This document shows, one piece after another, positions 8,001-20,000 of a stretch of 23,940 bases of DNA (the stretch's first letter is position 1; each line of letters starts with the position of its first letter). The translations under genes and the position numbers were made by a program. A model generated the notes under the pieces. The model searched no databases, was not told where the DNA came from, and saw only the letters and a list, made by a program, of their open reading frames with translations. The DNA lies in contig WKLE02003723.1 in assembly GCA_014885115.2 (NCBI GenBank), forward strand, positions 1 to 23,940. Reading direction: 5' to 3'. The DNA comes from Asterionellopsis glacialis (taxonomy: Eukaryota > Bacillariophyta > Plagiogrammaphyceae > Rhaphoneidales > Asterionellopsidaceae).

Positions 8001-11000
8001 TGGTATAAACTTGAATCCCGGTCCAAAATGGGATCGGAGCTAGAAAATGGTCCGATACGTGCTTGTCGAATGCGCATAGCTGTCATACCAAGATTGCAGA
8101 CATCAAAACCTCCACTCCACCGGTAGTACCTGGATCCGTCCCGTCGATCCACAACCACCCTCACACTCGCAAGCTTTGGAAGGCGCAAATCGGCCCAGTA
8201 AAATGGAGACACTTCGCCAGGGACAATACGTGTTGCTGTGTGGTTTGGAGCACCAGTCTGCTTGATTTCCATGATAAATCTCTTGGAATCATTCCGTATT
8301 TGGAACCTCGGACTTAAAGTCAGCAATCGTGAAAAATCTCCCCAGTCCCCACTAATGTCGCTTACTTTATACGAAAGTTCAAAAACTTCTGGGCTCAAAA
8401 CGGCATTTGCATAGGCAATTGGTACTTTAGTATTCTCATGACCTGAGGCATATTCGGATGATTGCATCAATTCGTCCATGTTTGTATTTTTACTACCCAT
8501 GGTTTTCGTCAGAATCGGCCATCTCGAAGCATGCACTCTGATTACGCCATGTGAATTTCCCGTGTCGGGTATGATAGCTGGTACGCTCCAGCTTCCATCA
8601 TGAAGCCTGACTGAGATTCTAGTTGGTTCGTTGTCAATGAATTTAGAAGAGGTAGGATTTTCTGTTTTTCCATCCCGCTTGGCTGATGCTTTTCTTTCTG
8701 CCTTTCGTTGGGCTCTTGAGAATGCGTCTACTACCGGTTGGTGAAATGCATTGATACCTTTCGGAAATCCAAAGTCATATGGCAAACGATCTGGATCATA
8801 GCTGTTGCCAGTCCTTCGTCGGAAATATCTTCGACGGCGAAAAGAATCAGTTGGGTTGAACGACCTACGACCAGAAAAATTGTTATCCTTCCCCCCGAAA
8901 ACATTCCGGCAGCTCTCCCATCCCCCTTGGGCTGCCTCTGGTTGTCCACTGCAGTCTATTTTCTGTCGTGAATAAAAACAAGAACCGATGATGTTTAGCC
9001 GACATAAACGGAACATAAAATGATAAAGAAATTTCTGCAATCTTCGCTTACCCATGCATTATCCACCCACGTCAATTCGCAACCCTCAGAAACAAAGTTT
9101 GATGGTTTACGCCTATAGCTGTCGTGTTTTTCAGAAGCCCACCATCTCCGCTTAATGGTGGAACTCTCTATTTCAATATACTCAAACATTTCTTCATACA
9201 CGTGCCGGCAATGCTGATAAGGAAGTAAATGGATATCTCCTTCCTTACTATCGTCTTCTGAAAATATAAGGTTTTTGCCCTTTTCGCCAAATTCGAGTAC
9301 ACTTGCAATCTCCATCAGTGCAGCTTCCGCAGCAATTTTATTCGCACTCTCGTCGAACTGAGCACCATCCTGTTGCGTATCACCTGATTCGTTATTTCGT
9401 CTTGTTTGTAGCTGCATGGATGGACAACCAAAAACAAGGGGGAGTCCCGTCTGATTCAGTAACCACAAATCGGCATAAAGAATCACGTCCAAACCAAAGC
9501 ACACACTAGATGCCGCATCATGCGCAGCTTTGTAAATTTTTGGTACAAGTCGCATCCCCACGGTCAGAGGAGCGCCAAGTTCGTCTCTGACTTGAACATT
9601 TATCTGGCGAACACGAGCCTCTTCTGGGATTACTGTGGAAGAAAACAAAAAAGTATAATTTCCTTAAAAGATGAGACCATACATAGATACTGGAGGAAAT
9701 TCGTGTCTTCTTTGTCTTACCTGAAGAGTGGGAATCCATAGATTTCTGTTTGTTCGAACTGAGATTTGTGTCACCTTTCGATGAAGTATCTTTTGCTGGT
9801 CGAATACATGTCCATTCTGACCATCCATGATATGGGGAACACCGGTACCTTGCTTCGATCTTCATATGATTGATGTCGCACGCAAACACTTCCGCACAAT
9901 CGCCACTTCCCAGAACGCAACTCTTATTGTCAGCAATTGGAGGTGCGTCGTAAGGTAGAGGTGTGAATCCGTATTTTTCAGAATTCTCCGTTCTTATCGT
10001 GGAGCCATCAACAATCGAAGACATTTTATCATGCGTTCTACTCTGTGCGATTTCCCACTCGAGGCTAAGAGGCAGTAAGTTCCTTATAGTAAGCCCTGCA
10101 TCAACGGACATTGTGAGAACTTCATCAGCACCACTGGTTGATCGCAGTGTACTTCCAGAGGTTTTGTCGGCAGCGCCATACCCATCTTCTGAGGCTTGAC
10201 TTGCTACATGACATGACAAAAAGACTGGGCAATCCCCAACTTTTTCCATTTCCTCGGATGGTAGACAACAAATTGATTCTGTTGATTTGAAGGTTTCTCT
10301 CCAGATCCACTTCATACTCTCCTGGCTTGTGCCAAAAGTCATATCAAATTCGTTTTTCGTTGTAGGAGCAAACACATTGTCGGTTACAGCGACGAATTCA
10401 AGTACACTTTTGCCTCCCCATGAAAATCCATTTTCCGCAACATTCCAGGAGCTGGTGTCGGGTCTTAAATGAATTCCAACATGCTCAAACTTTAGGGCTA
10501 GCCAAAGAGGTAAATAAAATGGAGTACCAGGCTGTGCGGAGCCAATTGACACAATGCTTGATTCTGTTTCTATGTGGATCTCGCCGACGGTGTCATCTTC
10601 GCTTACCGAAAACAGCTCGATCTCTCCGGACGCTTTGGCCATGCTACGAACGCCAACCTCGATTGTTGTGTTCAAACCAAGAGATAGAATGCGGACTGCA
10701 CTACTCAGAGTCAAGATTCTTCGGTTATCTTCGATTTCGACCGTCCAAATGACTGGCACGGAGCACTCAAAGTGCTCCTTCCCTTGATGATAATTTCCGG
10801 GCTTTGATTCGAAAAAGTCTGCTCTCTCGTTCCCTACGGTGACATTCAGCTCTCTTACAGTGCTACCAACTTTTGAAACATGGAGGTCCGATAAAGGCTC
10901 TAATGATATCCCTTGTACAGGCTCCAAGATCACAGTCAAATGTGGGAGTTCTTGGTCTTCGTAATTCCTAATCTTTTTAGTGGCGTCTGCTGAGTGATCC

Positions 11001-14000
11001 TGCGAAGAACTTGCCGCTGTGGCATCGTCTACTTCCATTTGAAAGCGGGTTTCGTGGCCAACTGCCACTAAAGTAACATGTGCGCGGTTGCAAGAAATCT
11101 TGTCAATATAGTCGCAAGCGAAGGAAGGGAGAGTATTCCCATTGTCGTCCATCACACGGTTCATGGAAATTTTCTTTTCAAGCATTTGAGGTACAAAGGC
11201 CAAAGACAATCCAGTTCGGTTTCTAAAAACAAAAGGCTTTGCGGAGTCGGCCTTCTTCGATATTTCTGCACCCCTTTTCTGAGCAAAAACAAGAGCCGCC
11301 TTTGCGGCTGCATGCTTTGTTGTCTCGACCGTCTTTTGCTTTTCTAACTTCAGTTGGTCTGCATTCTGTGGTAAAGAATCAGACTTATTGGGTATCAATT
11401 CAGTTGATTTGGTAGGTAATTGTGTCCCGCTTTCATCTTCGTATGATTTTTGAGATAATGACTTGGGATGAAAAAAAGAATCGCGGATTGCGACATCGGC
11501 TCCCTTCATCCAGTGTCGTGCCTCTTTACTTTCCTCCTGTCTATCTAGAGTCTCGTCCAAGCTTTGCGGCGAAGACAAAGACGAACTTGAGTGCAATTTT
11601 GATTGATGAGCTTTCTGGTCGTCAGCGTCCTGCGTGAGACTTTTCCGCCATGATTTCCATTCTGCATTAGCAAGAGTGAGTACTTGTGCTGCCGCATCAG
11701 TTAAATTAATGCAAATAGACTCTCGAGAGAGTTCTGCAAACTTAGGCACGCCAATGCCTACACCCAAAGCCCTGTCAGATATCTCAACAGCGACGCATCC
11801 GGGTTTAGTGTCTGTCTTCGACTGCCATTCAATCAACGAACCCAATTGGCCTGCTTCCAGTAAAGGTTCCCAAGCAGCGATCTTCGAGTGGTAGTAGTCT
11901 ATTCCAGTTCGAGCAGATGCACTGAATGTCACTGTAGTCGCTGCGGTCATCGTTGAATTTGAAGGTAGAGTCACGCCAATACTGCTGTTTAGCGCCTCTT
12001 CGGGTAAGACCAATACACCCTGTCCAGCTTCGTCGAGGATAGCCGTATCGATCCCATAGCCCCGCTTGCCATGCAATTCGATGCCTGTTAGCTTGCCACG
12101 AATTAATGGCATGTCTCTTCCTCTGAAGTCGTCGATGAACGTTAAGGCGACGCAACCAATAGTAATGTCAACTTTGTCGATGTTTCCCCATGAATCGACC
12201 TCGAGAAATTTGATTGTATACGATGGTTCCCTCTCGATCTCGTTGGCACCCGATCCGTCATACTTGGTCTCGCTTAATTGAACGTCCTCGTCCAATTCAT
12301 TCAAAAGGGAAGTAAATGCATCATATCCTATAGTTGACGATGAATATTCATCCACACTAAGGATAAGAGTGCCAGCTTTGGGAACTCGGACTACCTTCTG
12401 CTGTACGAAATCATCGTGTTCTCCCTCTTTAAATCCTATCACTGAGTCGAAGAACGATGTTTCAATGTTCGTTACCAGCGGAGAATTACAGCACGCGCTT
12501 TTCTCAACAGAAAGACCATGTGGGATGCCTCGCCGGAATTTCAAAGAGTAAGCATGTCTCGGAGCACTAGAAGCCTCCGCGCTATTGCTGGGCTTCAAAT
12601 CTTCTGGAGGAGCATCCTGATTTAGATTGATCTGATCCTGGTTCGCTGAGACGGAAATACGATTATCTTCGAAGGCATAGGAGGCTTGCTGTTTGCGGCG
12701 AAAGGTGACCGTGGTTGGTCGTGGAGTGTTACGAAGTCGAAGAACAACACTGTCTAGCGAGTCTCCTTCAACTGCAGCACTATTGATAGACACAAGTACG
12801 TCTCCAACCTCTACCGAAGCAAAGTCATGAGATTTTTGAATGCTTTCGACTACTACACCATCGAGGCTTCTCCGTAAGAGGAGGCCAAGCTGTGGCGATC
12901 GAAAAGTCACATTATAAGTGAATTCTTTGGTTGTGTCTACGTGTGGTGCATCAGGAGAGGACAATGAAATGTCTGCACTTTCCTCGCTCAGAATTTCTAG
13001 ATTTTCTCTAGGAAGCTCGTCAGTATTACATTTTGAGGCTGACTTTCGACGTCCTGATGACCATCGACTTGAAATAGCTTCGATTAAGGTAAGATCTTCA
13101 AAACTTAACATAGTCGACACTGGTTCCATGTTTACACGTACACTGCGCATGGTTGGGAACCTTTCGCGGCGTATTTGTACGTATTCGATGCTGGCGGTGA
13201 CAGGCTCTATCAGAGCAACCCCCAGCACGTGTTCAGCGTCCGCTCCAAGATCTCTGCCATCCTTATCAGCGTGGAAAATGGTTGAAATACTTCGGGATAC
13301 GTCTTCGTTGATGTAACTCTCCATACTATGAAGATTGGCGTCTATTGCAATAGCAGTTCTTGCGTCCCTCGTTTGATACTCGCTATTTTGTTTTTTGTTT
13401 TCGTGTCCGACTCCGACATCCCTGAATATTACTTCTTGCTGCTTCATGAAGCTTCCGTTAACTACTGCCAAACTGGGCAGCACAAGATTACAAACGAAAA
13501 CAAACCGTGAGTCAGACTAAGTGCAGTCAAAAATTTATTTGGACACCTGGAATAATATGACTTACCCTCGAAGCACAAGTGCACGAGATCGTAGGTCACT
13601 CTCATTGGCAACGAAAAAAATTCTTGGGTAGTGAGCCACAATCTTAATTTGAAAGCCATCACTTTTGACGCTGTTCTTGACCATGGTTCCGACACCGTCA
13701 AAGGGGAAATATGTCGATTCGTCGTCCCCTTTGTCAGCTGGTTTAGAGCTTTCAGGTTCCTTATAATTCCGATCGTACATCCGATCGGATTCCGTCAGCC
13801 AAGCACAGGTAGCAAAGTCTGCGATCTCCCGCAAAGGACGGAAAAGAGCGTTCACCGTAAGGTAGTTCAAAACAATCCGTGCCACTGTTACTTTAGAAGA
13901 TTTTATCCCGTCATCTTCGGCAAAAGATCCCACAGGGCCGATTGAAGATGCCGGTGCATTATCGACAGTTATTAGAAGCTGCGGATCTTCTTTGTTTTCT

Positions 14001-17000
14001 TCTCTGAATGAATCTTGCTTCTTCGGTGGAGTGTAACCCTCAGCTAAAACAGAAAATGCACAAGGATTTCGAAGTGCTCCCTCGTTATCGGTGCTGGTCA
14101 GATCGCTGTAGAAACTTTCTCGAGCAAGTCGGCCTCTGTCTCCGAGATCAAACAAACCAATACGATATAGTGATAAATGAAATGACTTATTGCCTGCAGA
14201 ATTGGTGCTAACGACCATCTCAATTTGTTGGACTCGGAACAAAACCATATCATAATTCAATATACTGCGTGAAACCTCTGGTAAAGTTTCCTCATCATCA
14301 AAGCCACTTAGCCGATCGTCTCGATGAAGAGTCAGAGAGAGTCCATCTAGATCAAACTTGAAATCAAATGCTGTTTTTTTGCTAGAATTAATAGAATCCA
14401 CTAATCCGTCCATTTTGGATTCACCATCTGAGCAAACTTCGTGCTCAGCTCCGGAGTTGCTATTTTTTCTGGCTTTTGTCCCATATCGAATGATCCGTGC
14501 GTCAGAAGCATACGTCGGACGTCCAAATTGCTGTTCCAGAGCAAATGAATTCGTTGGGGATATGAGTCCCTGCGCCTCATCCTCCTGCTCGTCAGCTCTC
14601 TCAAGTTCTGCTTCTTCGATTGAAAAAGCCTTTTCAACATTATCCCATCGGGTAGCATCGATGACCCGCCCAATATTGTCCCGCAAAACCGCCCGTGTTA
14701 GGACGTATTCTGTGTATTTTAGAGGGAGATCAATGTAGGACAATTTACCCCGCATGTTTATGGCTTTCCCCTGCCATGTGGGCTTGTGGAGGAGAAGGCG
14801 CAGATCTATGGGTTTATTCGAAGCTAAGCCAGATTTTTCTTCATTTGATTTATGATAAGCGCTGAAATCTATTCCAATCATGGATAAGGAAACAACTCTC
14901 CACCATTCCTTTCCGTGAGTCTTCCTACTTGCTTCAGCATTGCCTTTTTTATTTTGAGGTGTATGAGGTGTAAGCATTATACCTCCATCAACACCATCTA
15001 CTGTGCCCTCCTCAAACCAGCTTTTCAGACTAACATCACCTAATCGAAGGATCAGTCCACGATCTTCGTTCTCTGCCTGCGGAACCTTCACCTGCGGTGC
15101 GTCCGCTTGGAGGTCCAGAAATGATCGTGTTTCTATTCTCTTGTTGAGAAAGCCTTTCGCTGCTTTAGATGTAGCTCCCATTCCCTTGCCAGGAAGCCCG
15201 TTTGATAGGTAGTCTAGTAGCTCTTCTGTCCGTTCGCGAATGTACGTGAACTCTAGCGTTGCTATTGACGCGCTAAGATAATCATCGATGCCATACGCTA
15301 CACCTGATTCAGAAATGTGCGACTGGACCCACGCAGGTAATGCTTCCTGTTGAGACTGCACCGGTGAAGATTTAGCAAATCTCTTGTACTGGAACCTAAG
15401 AAATTGATCGCTGCTAGAGCGCACCTTTGACTCCTGTGCATTCTCACCATCGCAGGAATACGACGGAATACAGGCGACATTCAAGACCCTTCTATTTTCA
15501 TCAAGGATGCATTTGGATCCTCTTGCACCGTAATTATCGGGATCCCATGCTGTCAAATCATTGACGTATCCAAAAATACTTATACCATCTATACTGTGCT
15601 CCAGTGTCACTTGACTCCCCGACAGCTGTGCGTGTAGTAGCCTTCTGTTTTGGTGTTCTTTATTCAGACAAATAGCAAAGCTGGCAACTTCGATGTGAGC
15701 ATGAACTTGTGCTTGCTTGTCAGTTTCTACATCTTGAAGTGTTTGGATGCAATCATCCGTTGCCGTTTTTCCGGCTCGTGTGTCGGCAGAGAAATAATCA
15801 TTCACAATGTCGTCAGATATTTGTTTTGCTTTTGATTTTGCATCTTTCTTCAATCGACCTAAGAATCTTTGCAAAGCGATTATAGTTGACGGGTTCCACT
15901 GCAGAGTGAAAGAATGCAAAATAATTTTGTAGCGCTTTTGCTTCCCACCAATTACCAAACTTCTCAGCTCGATAAAGCCGTCACTTTGAGGGCCTAATTT
16001 CGTTTCCTGGCCGCTGCCTTCTTCAGCTTTATCGATCATAATCCCATTTGATATTAGTTCTTCCCTGCTCCAACCGCGCACGCAAGACTTTTTAATATCA
16101 CGCATTTTGTCTAAAAGTGTGATCGGTACAACAAAACCCCAGGAATCACTTTTTTTCGATGAAAAATCATCCCAAACCATTCGTTTACCTTCCATCTCGT
16201 TCTTGCTCTCGAGCAAACTAAAAAGACCTTCATCGTCATTTTTTGTAGAGAAAGATGGATCGCCAAAATAGGTTGGCTTTGAGTCAATTCCGGACGCACG
16301 GCTTGTAGCCGCCAGTCGAAAAGGTGACCTCGGATGCTGTAAGCAATCAAAAATATCAAAGCACTCCAGGCGCAAATTATTCATTTTAGCCTCGTTCTGT
16401 AATTCATGACAGAAGTTCGTTTCACCTAGTGAAATTATTATCAGCTCCTGTGCATTGGCAAAATGCCTTAAACTATCGTCCGCAACAAGGAGTAGAAATC
16501 CGTCGCATCCGATTTGCAGTGATGTCTTCACCGGTTTTTCACAATAAGCTGACGGAGTAGAATTCGGAGTTGTCGCTGATTGCTTATTAGTCGTGGTGAC
16601 CGAGTCTACTGATTTATTCCATGTACGGTAATCATGTAGAAATCTTAAGCATACTTCTATGGACTGTTTCATGTCAGAATAAGCTGCACGAGCGCGTAAA
16701 ACATCAGCGAAGATTTTGCTGGTATGCCTCGTACAGTTTCCACTTCCAGAGTTATTGCAACGCTCTGAAAGCCCTGTAACACACCAAGGATGAATGAGAG
16801 ACCTCATTGTGTCAGGGTGGTATCCACGAAAAACACCATCCGTCGATAAGTATACCTCCAGATCATGGACGAAGAATGATCTATTTATTCTTCCAGCATT
16901 CCCATCATTGATATGCAAAAAATCCAAATGAGAAAGAGAGAGGATAACACTTGCAAATGATTGCTTCGCGCGATTCGAACATGCAAATAAGGAATCCAAA

Positions 17001-20000
17001 ACTATATGTGGTGACCGAAGCACCAGGCGGAATTGAAAAGATGGCTTGGGTTTTGAAGAAGGAAGCAGCTCACCAGGATCCTTTTTCGACTGGGAACATT
17101 CTGCATTAATTGACGTGGTCTCTCCTACTCCTTCTGTGGGCAACTTCCGATGAGTCGATGATTCATCGATAGAATACCATCTATCTCCGACTTGGATACA
17201 GCTTTTCGCCTCTGATTCAGTCATGGTCGTCGGTTCTGGAAGATTCTGGAAAAAACTACGAACTCGCATCCATGCGGGATAGACCATATAGATACAGGCG
17301 TCGCTGATTTCCAGAGTTTTCACGTTATCACCACTTAGTCTTGAAGTAGATGTATAAACCAGCTCAGGTCTTTTCGGTGTTTTCAACTTGTCACTGTCCT
17401 TATCCTGTCTTCGAGCGGTTTCCCATTGATTTTTTTCCTTCATGGCGGAATGGCGCTCCTTCAGTGGCAAAAGCAGATCGACATATCCCGTCCAGGTGGC
17501 ATTCTTCACTAATTGAGCAAGTGTAACATCGCATGCGACTTTCTGACGACTAATTCTATCGGTCATTTTTCTCATCTGCCAAACGAAATCGGTGCAAGTA
17601 GCTTTTGCAATCTCCCCGTCGCTTCCAACGGCTGTACTTTCTTTTACAAGAAAGCAGTCAATAGTCGGTATCCTAAGTGTCAAGTCGAAGGTTGTTGGAG
17701 CAGTATCTTTTTTGTCGTAACCAAAGTGAACAATAATATTTTCTTTGTAGCGCTGGAACTCAGTTGGTGGCAGATTCTGAAGCGCGTTCCATTCTTCAAG
17801 ATGTCGTGATGGTTCGCCTATGTTGTGCGCTACGACGTTCTGAAACAAAGCATAATCAATATTTCTGAGGCAAATATTCATATCATCAATTGAACAGTCT
17901 ACCCTCCATTTTGGTTTGAAAAGTTCTGCGGTGGGACCAATTGGCCACTTGATTCGTATCCAAGCATTGGTGTTGTTCTCTGGTGTTATGTCTTGGCACT
18001 TGTCTAGGCTTCTTTCCTCTGGTCCACTTGGAAATATCCTGCTTAACACAGTTCCGCACCAACTGACAATTCTGAAGCCTTCGAAATTTACAGCGCAATT
18101 ATTGTACCATTGCACTATCTCACTCGAAAATGCGGGTACTTGCTCGCCCTCGGCAAAGTATTCAGTGTGCTCAATCGAACCGGTGAAGGAGTTGGTGATT
18201 TTCCATGTTTCAAATTCAAGCCGAATATATTGAGGGGACATATATGACACCGGCAAAAGCAGTACAGGTGAGTCCATAGTTAGATCAAACCGAGTGAAAC
18301 TTAACATTCTGGCATCAGCACCGGGAAGGTGCTCATTATCATGGGAATAAGTTGACGACTCCGTCGCTTTCACAAGGACATCATGTGGAGTCAGGCGGGG
18401 TCGTTTTTTACCCCAGACTTCATACCCTACCACAGCTTCGAAAAAGTAGTCAATAATCTCAAACCAAAGCTGTTCCAGAAATACAAAGCGCATCGGGCTG
18501 AAATGCGCTTTCAGGGCAATATCGTGACCTGAAATGGACTTGTAGTCCTTGCCTATTGTCACACCGGTTTCAACATTTTCCGCCTGGTCGGGATCGGCGG
18601 TTGTCCAAAATCGTCTAGATTTTGGCTGTATCTCTAGCTCCATTTCTAGCAGCGATGACGGACCTGAGCCTACTTGTAGACCCAATATTTCACGATAGAG
18701 AGTCTTGTGGCTGGCAGAAGCAGGATCAACAAAAGAAAGATTCCCAATTCTAGCAGCATATTTGGAACCCTGACCAGGTTTTGTCAGACAGCGAACATAT
18801 GTGCGATCCATCTCTGCTATCATGACCCTTCGATGCCGAGAATCTTTGTTGAAACGGACGCGAAGCTTTGATAGATCAAATATCATTTCGAAAGGTTTGG
18901 GTGGGCTTTCGGGTCTATTATCGGCGAAATTACCTTCTTCACTGGTATTGCTTTGGTGGGGGGCACGTAACTTAGGTATTGACGTGCTGAAAGGAAAGTG
19001 TTCGTTCCCTCTCAAAGGTGAGTCCCATCGAGGACTGTATATCGGAGATGGGATGGGAAGGGGTGAACTATTTGAGGGTAACAAAGGTAGCTCTGCAGCA
19101 TCAGCAAAAGAATCGGAATCAGCATCAGACACCGAGGAAGCAATCTCGGAGAGCAAATTAGCGTCGCTATCTTGAAACGAGCGCGCACTATCATTGCAAT
19201 CGTCGTCATCGTGAACCTGCACAGCATCGAAAAATTCTTCGTCTGAATCATCCTTTGAGTACGACTTCCCGCGGAAAGAATGTGATTGATACTCTTGACC
19301 GTCATCTTGAGGCATGCGCATTGCTGTTTGAATAGCTGCAATACTCTCTGGGTTCCATTCAACAAATAGTTCGTTGAATTGGATGGAGAGCTTGTCTGGT
19401 TCAACTTCTTTCCCAAACAATGTCCCGCCAAGGTAATCATTCGATATGTTCGACACATATTCGAAGGAAACAAGGTCTGTTTCGCTCTCTTTCGGGAGAG
19501 TGTCATGCTTACGCTGTAGGTATCTTTGCCATGAAAATGAATCAGTGGCTTCAAGTGATTCTGGAGAGATAGATGAAACCAAAAGTGCAAAGTCGTTCCC
19601 AGCTGTTTGGTACAAATCAACTGCATCGACCGACCGGAGCTTTGCATCGAAAGTATTGCTGACGCCCTCAAACGAGACTGTTTGGATATAGTTGCCCCTA
19701 ATCCCTCTTAATGCAAGATCAACAAGGGGGGTTGTTGACAGTCCAGAAGGCTTCTTGTCATTCGTTACGTTGACTGGATTGCAATCACGTCCGTCCACGT
19801 CGTTTTCGAGTTTGAGGGCGATGAGTGGGGCCGAAAATACAAATTCTACAATTCGCTCATTGCTGCGAATTGTTCTTTGAGGCGATGAAGGCTGAGATTG
19901 TGAAGAAGATTTTTGTGGGGGCGAACTTGATGGCATTTGACTATGCCGCGAGTACAACCATTGGAAAGAACTAGGCTTCTGGGGGGGTTCCTCGCTCAAA

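Larger units (their letters stand above)
5008..13565 (-). other. Seven VPS13 introns
   Basis: Introns, as plus-strand intervals: 13473-13565 (93 bp), 9633-9720 (88), 8963-9051 (89), 7336-7415 (80), 6614-6704 (91), 5846-5930 (85) and 5008-5117 (110). Donors are GTAAG(T/C/A), GTATGT or GTAGGT; acceptors are CAG or TAG. Each was placed by keeping the frame and by continuity of conserved family blocks. For the first, a downstream acceptor at 13422-13423 is also in frame. Confidence 0.8.

Noticed and set aside
10378..10391. 14-base match to the upstream 11-mer repeat region (TGTCGGTTACAGCG)
   Set aside because: Lies inside VPS13 coding sequence; a single match of this length in 24 kb can be chance.
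12918..13316. 132-codon plus-strand ORF
   Set aside because: Antisense shadow of VPS13 exon 2.
19012..19671. 219-codon minus-strand ORF in another frame of VPS13 exon 1
   Set aside because: Overlaps the low-complexity, FFAT-bearing part of the verified VPS13 frame; its length comes from biased composition.
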